Positions 1 through 9,100 of a DNA stretch of 64,000 bases are shown one piece after another (the stretch's first letter is position 1; every line of letters starts with the position of its first letter). The notes beneath the pieces were generated by a model. The model had not been told where the DNA came from. It did no database searches and worked only from the letters and a program-made list of their open reading frames with translations. The translations under genes and the position numbers were made by a program. Source of the DNA: Cellvibrionaceae bacterium (GTDB lineage Bacteria; Pseudomonadota; Gammaproteobacteria; Pseudomonadales; Cellvibrionaceae); the NCBI GenBank assembly GCA_021151825.1, contig JAGKWQ010000002.1, forward strand, positions 62,001-126,000. Direction: 5' to 3'.

Positions 1-3000
1 TTTGCCAACCGGGCTCACCGCTATGAGAGAAAACCAGCTTGTAAGCAGTCAAAGGTTGAGCTTGCTCGAAAGCCATGAAAATTCTGCGCAAATCAGCCAG
101 AGGAGCCGGTGGTAAAACATCGAGATCTGTTGTGTTATTCGCGTGATAGAAAACACCATCAGGGAAGCGTTGATGGTTGCGCAACTCTGCTAATAAACCT
201 GCCAGCGCAGTGTGATCATCAGCGTTAAGTAATTGCGGATAAACACCGGTATCATCGCCAGGAATTGCGAATTGATTATTATCACTATTGCGTACCGACA
301 ACACCTGAATCTGGCCAGCGTTTGCAATCTGTTGCTCAAGCTCGCTGCTCAAACCAAAAGCCAGCACACGACGACGTACTAACGTGCCTGCAACCGGAAC
401 GGGTGCGGGTAATAACTGGTAAGGATAAACACCGGGTTTCGTTTGAGTAGCGTTATCGCGGCCAAATGCTCTTGCGGTGAAATTATTAAATTTCACTAAT
501 AACTTGCCATCGGGATTAATAACCTGGATTTCATATTTTCGCAGCGATTCATTACCACCCGCTGCTGTCGGAATTTTGCGTGCAAATGCAAAACAACGCG
601 GCTCAAGCGGATGATGAATTTCCACATCGTCTACGGCGAAAGGAACGATTGGATAATCCGGTAATGTGCCTGCCGCAAAGTCGGCGGCTAAACCGGTGCG
701 CAATGCGGCATCCAATAACGATGGGTGCAATTTAAACGTAGAGGCATCGGCCAGCAGTTGTGGCGGCAATTGCAATTCACTGAGCGCACGTTGTCCGGTC
801 AGGCGATAACGGGTTTGGGTAACACGATACGCGGGGCCGTAATGGAATCCCATTTGGTGGAATTCGCGATAAATAGCATTGTGGACATCGTGTTCGATTA
901 CCGAACTGGACAAGCTGTCGATATCCAGCCATTGATCTTCCGCTGCATCACCATTGCCATACACAACTTCGCCCTGGCAAAACACCTGGTGAGTTGGGTG
1001 CTCGGCAAACACTTCAAAATTAACCTGCTCACCTTTTGGCGTAATACGCACAAAAACTTCCAATTCAAAATCCTGAATTTCGATCGGTGCTGCCCACATT
1101 AAATTGCGCAGGTTGCGCACGGGATATTGCCCTGCAACGGCTTGCTCCGCACACGCGCGCACCAATTCCAGATAAGCCACACCTGGTAAAATTACCCGCG
1201 GCTCACCGGTATTGACGACATGGTCAGCGAGATAGAATTCTTTGCCGGTAAAGGTTTTTGCATAACGCTGTTCAAATAGTGTCGAGCGATTTTGATCGAC
1301 CAATGGGTGCAAACCTTGCACAGCTAATTGCTCGCCCGCCTCTTCCACCCATACGCGGCAATGCATAAATGGTTTTGCCGGCAGCGGTAATTTGCGCAAA
1401 TAACCAGTGTCCACCAGTGGAAATAATTGCGAGTGCAAATCCGGCCAATTGATGTCCAGCGAAGAAACCCACAACGATGCCAGGCGCGCCCACTGTTGTT
1501 TGGCTAATACGCGCTCCAACAATTGCGCACGCTCGTCTGCTTCCATAATCGAATTCAACGAACCGGTTTGATCTTGCGCCGCAACAAAAAGTGCTGGATG
1601 AATATTTGCATCCAGATATTGCTGCAATGCGTCTTTTAATTCAGCGACACTATTAACGAGTACTGCGATGCGCGATTGCAAATGGTCTCTGCTCACTTGC
1701 GTGCTGTAAGCCAAACGATGGAGGAAATGTACATCTGTTGGTTGATCATCGAGCCATGTACTAAAGCGTTGCGCATAAGCGCTAAGACGTTGTTCATCAT
1801 CTGCCGATAACAAAACAAAAACAGGCTGGGAACCAAGCACAGGTGTGGATAACGGTTGGCTGTATTCCTCAATCAACATATGTGCATTGGAACCGCCTGC
1901 ACCAAATGAACTGATACCAGCACGGCGCGGATATTCCGCATCCCATGTTTTTAATTGTTGCGGCACACGCAATGGCGTGAGATTGAAATTAATATTTTTA
2001 TTTAACTCAGTTGAATGCAATGACGGCGCAATTTGCTGATGCTTCAGTTGCATCAACACTTTGGTCAAGGCCGCAATTCCCGCCGCCGATTCAAGGTGAC
2101 CAATATTGGTTTTTACTGAACCTATATCGCACTTGAAGTCCTCCGGTAAATTACCGCCGGCAGCGTCATTCAATGCGCGGGTTAATCCCGCCACTTCAAT
2201 CGGATCACCCAACGATGTGCCGGTACCATGCGCTTCGATGTAACTAATCGATTCAGGATTCCAACCCGCACGCTCCAACGCATGATTAATGACTGAGGTT
2301 TGCGCTTTTTGATTCGGAACGGTGTAGCCGTTGGTTTTACCACCGTGATTCAACGCGGTCGCACGAATCAAACCATAAATATGATCGCCATCAGCCAACG
2401 CACGACTAAGCGGTTTCAACAACACTGCACCGGCACCCTCGCCCGGCACATAACCACTACCGCCCTCACCAAATGCACGGCAACGGCCATCGGATGCCAA
2501 AAATTGTTCCTGGCTCAACCATTGGTATTTGATCGGATGACTGGTGAGGTTAACGCCGCCCGCCAATGCTATTTCACAATCGCCATTGCGAATGCTCTGA
2601 CACGCGAGATGAATTGCTGTAATTGACGAAGAACACATAGTGTCCAGCGCCAGGCTTGGCCCTTGCAAATCAAAGGTGTAAGAAACGCGATTGGCAATGG
2701 ACGAGAACGCTGACGTTGGCCGACCAAAGCGCGTGCGTTGCTGGTCAGATACATCAATGTGTTGGTACATGCCCCACATCACACCGACAAACACACCCAC
2801 TTTTTGTTGCTTCAATGCTGCACGCGGATAGCCTGCATCCTCAAAACATTCCCAGGAGGTTTCAAGGAAAATGCGCTCTTGCGGATCTGCTTTTTCAGCA
2901 TCGCGCTGAGTGATTTTAAAGAACTCCGGATCGAACGCATCGATACGCTCAAGGAACCCGCCCCACTTGCTGTAGGTTTTGCCTTTTTCTGTACGGTCCG

Positions 3001-3150
3001 CCGAAAAGTCTTTGCGATAATCCCAACGGGATTCAGGAATTTCAACAATTAAATCCTGTCCCTGCGCCAAATGTTCCCAAAATTCTTGCGGCGTATTTGC
3101 GCTTGGATAACGACCGGCCAAACCCACAATAGCAATTTCTTCTTCGCGAT
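1..3150 (-). other. PKS module 3: KS-DH and probable start of KR (cut by window edge)
   Basis: The KS begins near residue 2862 (IAIVGLAGRYP). It has TMCSSS around Cys 3032, HGTGTSLGDP and an NIGHLESAAG block. A DH follows, with His 3503 in DHVVNTGEPRVILPG; this motif is a few residues longer than the canonical HxxxGxxxxP. The second motif is HPSLLDAALR, with Arg in place of Gln/His. The last 200 or so residues before the edge resemble a KR N-terminal structural subdomain, but no NADPH motif is reached. Module identity beyond KS-DH is therefore tentative. Confidence 0.7.
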
Positions 3151-6100
3151 TCGCCTGGCGCCCCCAAAGGGGTGATCTTTTTTTACCGGAAGTTGCTGGC
3201 AACACACGCGTTGGTGTAACTGACAATGAATTTTCAACAACAATTTGTTGTGCCGATGTGGAAATTTTTTCTACCGGTAAAATTTGATCTAATAACGTTT
3301 GTATTGATTGGGCAGCAAACAACGAAGGAATGTTGTCGATAGCAAGATGCTTGTTCAAACGCGCACTGATACGCATCGCCGAGACGTCATCCAATCCCAA
3401 CTCTGCTAACGATTTATTTAAATCGGTTGGCAATATCCCCAATGGCAATTCCGTTGCAAGAATTTGCACAATGTCCGCACGCGACACTTGTGCGATTGGA
3501 ACTACCTTTTGCAAATTTATCGCAACAGTTTCCTGGATTACTGACAGAGCAACATCAGGCGTTGCTGAATTTTGCGGAAGAAGTACAGCGGCAATCTCTG
3601 CACTGTGATTTTCCACGAAATAACCCGCCATACTTGCGATGTCCTGATATTCAAAAAACAATGTGCGGGGAACCTGATCACCAAAAACCGCAGCGATTTT
3701 TTCATTCATCGCCATGATCATGACCGAATCAACACCGTATTTTTCCAGCGCAACTTCCGGGTCAATGTCCTGAGGCGACAGCTTGGTAACGTCAGCGAGG
3801 GATTTAATCAGAAATGCAGTAACTGCTGCCTCCCCATTGACCGGTGATGCGAGTGATTGAATGTGTGGCTGAACCAAGGGAGATGGGAGCTCCGCAATGG
3901 AGGGCGTTTCTGATGTAGCAGTTGGTGCGAATTGATCGCCGTAATTTTCGGCAAAATATTCTGCTAATTCAGCAGCATTTTGATACTCGAAAAATAACGT
4001 TTGCGGAATATCATTGCCAAACTTTTCGCGCAATTGCTCGTTCATTGCCATGATCATGACCGAGTCAATACCGTAACGTTCCAATGCCTGATCCGGATTT
4101 ATTTGCGCCGCCGGCACTTTACTTACCCTGGCGATCAACTCAACGATATAAGACAGCGCTTGCTCTGCACGACTTCTTGTTGTCGATACCGCAACAGAAA
4201 CGCTGGTACGGGCAACAGCGACTTCATTATGCGCAACAGCCGCTGCAACTTTTGTCGAATTAACAGCTGCGGTTTTCAGCGGACGCGTACCTGCCAGATG
4301 TGCAACCCACTGCACCTCAAACCCAATTAAACTGGCTATTACATTATCCGCTTTATCGAACACATACACATCGTAACGATTGCGTGCACCATTAGTAGCA
4401 ACTGACTGTGCAAACACATAACAATCGTTGTCCAGTGGACCATGCACAACCAATTTCGCCAAACCAACCGGGAGCGGCATACCGGATTGTTTGTTAGCAA
4501 AACCATTAATCGCAATGGTGCAACGAATAGCGCCATCCAACAGCGCCGGATAAAATATAAATCCATCAGCAACCGATTGTTTGCCGGATAACGCCAATTC
4601 ACCCACGGCCATATCCGCGGTGAAATGAACCTGTTTAATAACCTGGAATGATTCACCAAAATTAAAACCCATCGCCGCAAATTGGCGATTGATTTCTTCA
4701 AAATCCAAATGCTGGCCGGAATTTCTAACGTTATTAATTCGTGTCTTGATTAGGTCACTAGCGTGTTCCCGGAATTGCTGCAAACGAGCACTGCCACTGA
4801 ATTCTTCAACGACTAATTCGCCCTGGCAAAAAAGCCCTTGGTCGTTTGCATCGGTACGATTGATTTCAAATTCAATTCCATCCTGACCGGCATAGAAAGC
4901 AGTTTTCAATGTGACCGGGGTATCTTCAACAATGACCGGACGCAACCATTGCACATTCGCAACACCCAATACAACTCGATCACCTACCGCAGTCCTGATC
5001 GACTCAAGAACCATTTCAAGATATGCAACGCCTGGTAAAACACAGGTTTCACCAATACGATGATCATTCAAGTAACTGGCAGTTGCGACGAGTGTTGTCT
5101 CAAATGCCGGTGTATCCAGTGTAGAAACATTGCGATCCACCAATGGCGCAATACTAGCGACAGAACGGGTTCCGCTTATGCCGGTTTTATTACCCAAGGG
5201 TGCGTGATCAATCCAGAAACGACTGCGATCAAAACTATATCCAGGCAGCGATACACGTTTCACTGGTTGATTGAGATAAAGCGCATCCCAAGGCACTTCT
5301 ACTCCCGCCATCCAGAATTCAGCGAGAACATTCCAATCGCGGGACTGAATGGCAACTTCAAGTGCCTTAGCTTCAAATGCCTTTGCTTCACTTGATTTAT
5401 CGAGTTGTTGTGGTGAGGTTCGGGTGCGCTTGCCCCAACGAATATTTGTCGTACTCTGCCCATCGATAATGCGAGTTAATTGTTCATCCAGTTCGACCAG
5501 GCTATTAACCAGAAGCGTACAACCGATTTCCAATGCGACACGACCTGTTTGCAAGGTGTACGACAAATCTTGCAACGCAACAGGCGCAGTGCGAATACTG
5601 CTACGCAACTCATTTGCCATCGCCAACAAAGAAGATTCTTTGCGTGCGGAAAGAACTACCAAAACGGGTCCCTGGAAATTGCGCGCTTGTTGTTGCGGAA
5701 TAAATTCTTCAACAATCAAATGGCCATTGGCACCGCCAGCGCCAAATGAGCTTAAGGCCGCAATACGTTTTTGCGCGTTACCGGATAAAATCCAATCGCC
5801 CAGCTGTTGTTGTACAACAAACGGACTGGAATCAATTTTTGCGTAGGGATTCAGCGCTTGTGAATGCAATGACGGTGCAATTTTTTGATGTTGCATCTGC
5901 AACAAAATTTTAATTAAACCGGCAACACCTGCAGCGGCTTCCGCATGGCCAATATTGGATTTCGCCGAGCCAATAGCGCAATAACCTGTCTCACCCTGGG
6001 CAAAGGCTTTAGTTAATCCGGCAACTTCAATCGGGTCACCCAAACTGGTACCGGTACCGTGGGCTTCTACATAAGAAATATCGCGCGCATCTACACCGGC

Positions 6101-9100
6101 GGTTTGGATAGCATCTTTGATCAACGCGGCCTGACGATTTGGATTGGGAACGGTAAAGCCACTGGTTCTGCCACCGTGGTTTACTGCCGTACTTCTGATA
6201 ACACCATAAATATGATCGCCATCGCGCAGCGCATCGGATTTGCGCTTAAGGATCACGGCTCCAACCGCTTCCGCAGGAACATAACCATCACCACCAACGC
6301 CGAAACTACGGCAGCGGCCATCCGATGACAGGAAACGCAAATTGGAAAGTAATGTGTATTTCAACGGATGCAATGACAGGTTAACACCGCCTGCAATAGC
6401 CGCGTCAATTTCACCTTTTTTCAACGCATCGCAAGCCATATGGATGGCAGTGATTGATGAAGAGCATGCGGTATCAATCGTGATACTCGGGCCGGAAAAA
6501 TTAAATTGATAGGAAACGCGATTAGCAGTCGCCCAATAAAATGAACGCGGATTACCAATCTGGCTGGGTGCATTGGTATCCATGCCATAAAGGTGATAAT
6601 CGCCCCACATCATGCCGGCATACACACCTACCGGACTTTCGTGGACACCACGTGACGGCGCGAGTTTTTCCGGACGATAGCCCGCGTCTGCAATTGCCTG
6701 GCAAGACACTTCCAGAAACAACCGCTCATGCGGGTCCATCTCTTCCGCTTCTTTCGGTGAGATGTTAAAAAATAATGGATCAAATTGATCAACTGACTTC
6801 AGGAATCCGCCCCACTTACCGTAGGTCGAACCCAGGGTGGTATTGCCTGGACTAAACAGGCTTGCCATATCCCAGTTACGTTCGGCAGGCACTTCGCTAA
6901 TGCAATCGCGTCCGACTTTAAGGTTGTCCCAAAACTCGGTCACACTTTCTGCTTCAGGAAAACGACCCGATATTCCGATAATCACAATATCGTCATCGCC
7001 AAATTGCGCGCGATGCGATTGACCTTGAGGAACTTGAGTAGATTTTACCGAGGCAATAAAACGTGAGCCGCGAACTTCTGCCGATTTGGAATTAACAGCA
7101 TCAACAGGTATGGCACTTGCCTGTTGCTCATTAACCGGTTTCGTTTCTGCGAATTGCTGCGAGTATTCACTGGCAATAAAATTAGCCAGCTCTTCAATAT
7201 TTTGATATTCAAAAAACAATGTTTTGGGCAGCCCGGAAAATTCCTTTTCTAACAGATTGACCATGTCAATCATAACGACCGAATCAAAACCAAAGCTCTG
7301 GAATGAGCTTCTTAAATCAAATCGTTCTACTGGAACATTTAATGCTTGCGCAAATGCCGCAATCAAATGTGCTACAACTTTTTCTTTCACATCGCCCGCG
7401 CCTGGTGCATTAACATTTGCTGCAGTAACCGGCGCGATGACACTCACTGGATAACGTTGTGCATCAATACCTAATACAGCGCGGACTTTTTCCTGATTAC
7501 CTTCGAGCACTGCAAGCTGGCTAATACCATAACGAACGGCGAACTCCAGCGCCGCTAATCCGGATGCATTTGATAGTGGAGTAATACCAAAATTCTTGTA
7601 GAGGATCTCTTCCTCTTTTTCCCCCAATTGCATCCCACCTTCTTTCCAGTAAGGCCAATTGAGTGAAACGCTAACTCCCGGGCGCAAGCCATCACGTTGT
7701 AAGTGGTTGCGATAGTGACTGAAATAATCTTCAAAGGAATTCCCATAACCGTAGTCACATTGACCCAGATTCCCGAAAATTCCGGTCACTGAAGAAAACA
7801 ATACAAATATATCCAGCGGTTGATCACGTGTTGCCAAATCCAGTGCAAGAGTGCCATTAATTTTCGGCGCAAGTACGCGCTGAAACGCAGATAATTCTTT
7901 TTTGATTAAAAAATTATCTTCAATAACACCGGCAGAATGAATAACACCATTCACACCAAACCCTTGTTCATTGATAGCAGCAATATGAGCTTTTAACTGA
8001 TCAACATCGGCAATATCACTTTGCCAATAAGTGACGCTACCGCCGGCATCGCATAAGGATTGCAATTGAACGAGTTTGGATTCATTAGGTGCGGATCGGC
8101 CTGTTAAATAGACATTCGCCTGATACTCTTTGATCAAGTGTCCCGCTACCAACAGACCTAAAGCACCAAGTCCGCCAGTGACTATGTAGTTGCCTGCTGG
8201 CTTGAAGCCGCCCCGGGTAACGCCTGCACTTAATTCACGCTGTTTTGCATAATCCGAAAACGGTAAAAATTCACGCGCGTATGCCTGACCACGCTGATAA
8301 GCAAGATCTACCCGGGTGTCATCGCTCGCCAATTCTTGTACCAATTGGGATATAAAGCTTGCAGAGCTAAAATCAACACGATCAAACAATACAACACGGC
8401 CAGTATAAGTTGGCTTTTCCAGGCGAATACTTTTATAGAAACCACTAAGACCTTGTTGCAATGGCTTGAAAGAATTTACATCACCTTCCACTACACTCGT
8501 AATGCGCAACTTGCGCACGGCTTTAAAACAGGCCTTGATCAACAAGAAAATGTTTTCTGTAAAAACGGTAGGCTGTGCAGGTATTAAATCGCTGGAGATG
8601 TCCCAGGCTGATTGACCATGAATAATCAATAAACCATCAGGAAGACGGTTTTGTTGTTTCCATTGAGCGACCAATGCCTCATAGTTTTCCAAACTCAATG
8701 ACGCGACCTGGCAATCAATGCCGCCTGCATTAAACACATCCCGGGTTATTGCAAGGCTTTGAATTTCAACACCGGAAAATGCAGAAGAATTGCGTAACGT
8801 CTTTGCAATCTCCTCTACACCAACATCCCCCATTACTAACAGCTGCCGTACTTGAAACTCAGCAGCTGGGCGTTCTATCAAATTCCAATATGGTGCGTAA
8901 TAGCTTTCATTGCCGGTCACAAATTCAATAGATTCTGGCGCTGCAATAATATGCGTATTGACTGCACCTGATGCTAGCGACTCACGGCAATTCAATCCGC
9001 GAACTGAAACACAAGGTATTGGCTCTGGTTCATTATCAATGAGATTAAAGAAATCAATATCAAAACGGAAATTAGATGTCTCGGTGCGTTTGCTATTGGC

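Noticed and set aside
5349..5846. 165-codon plus-strand frame in the PKS
   Set aside because: Antisense to the clearly coding PKS; no motif.
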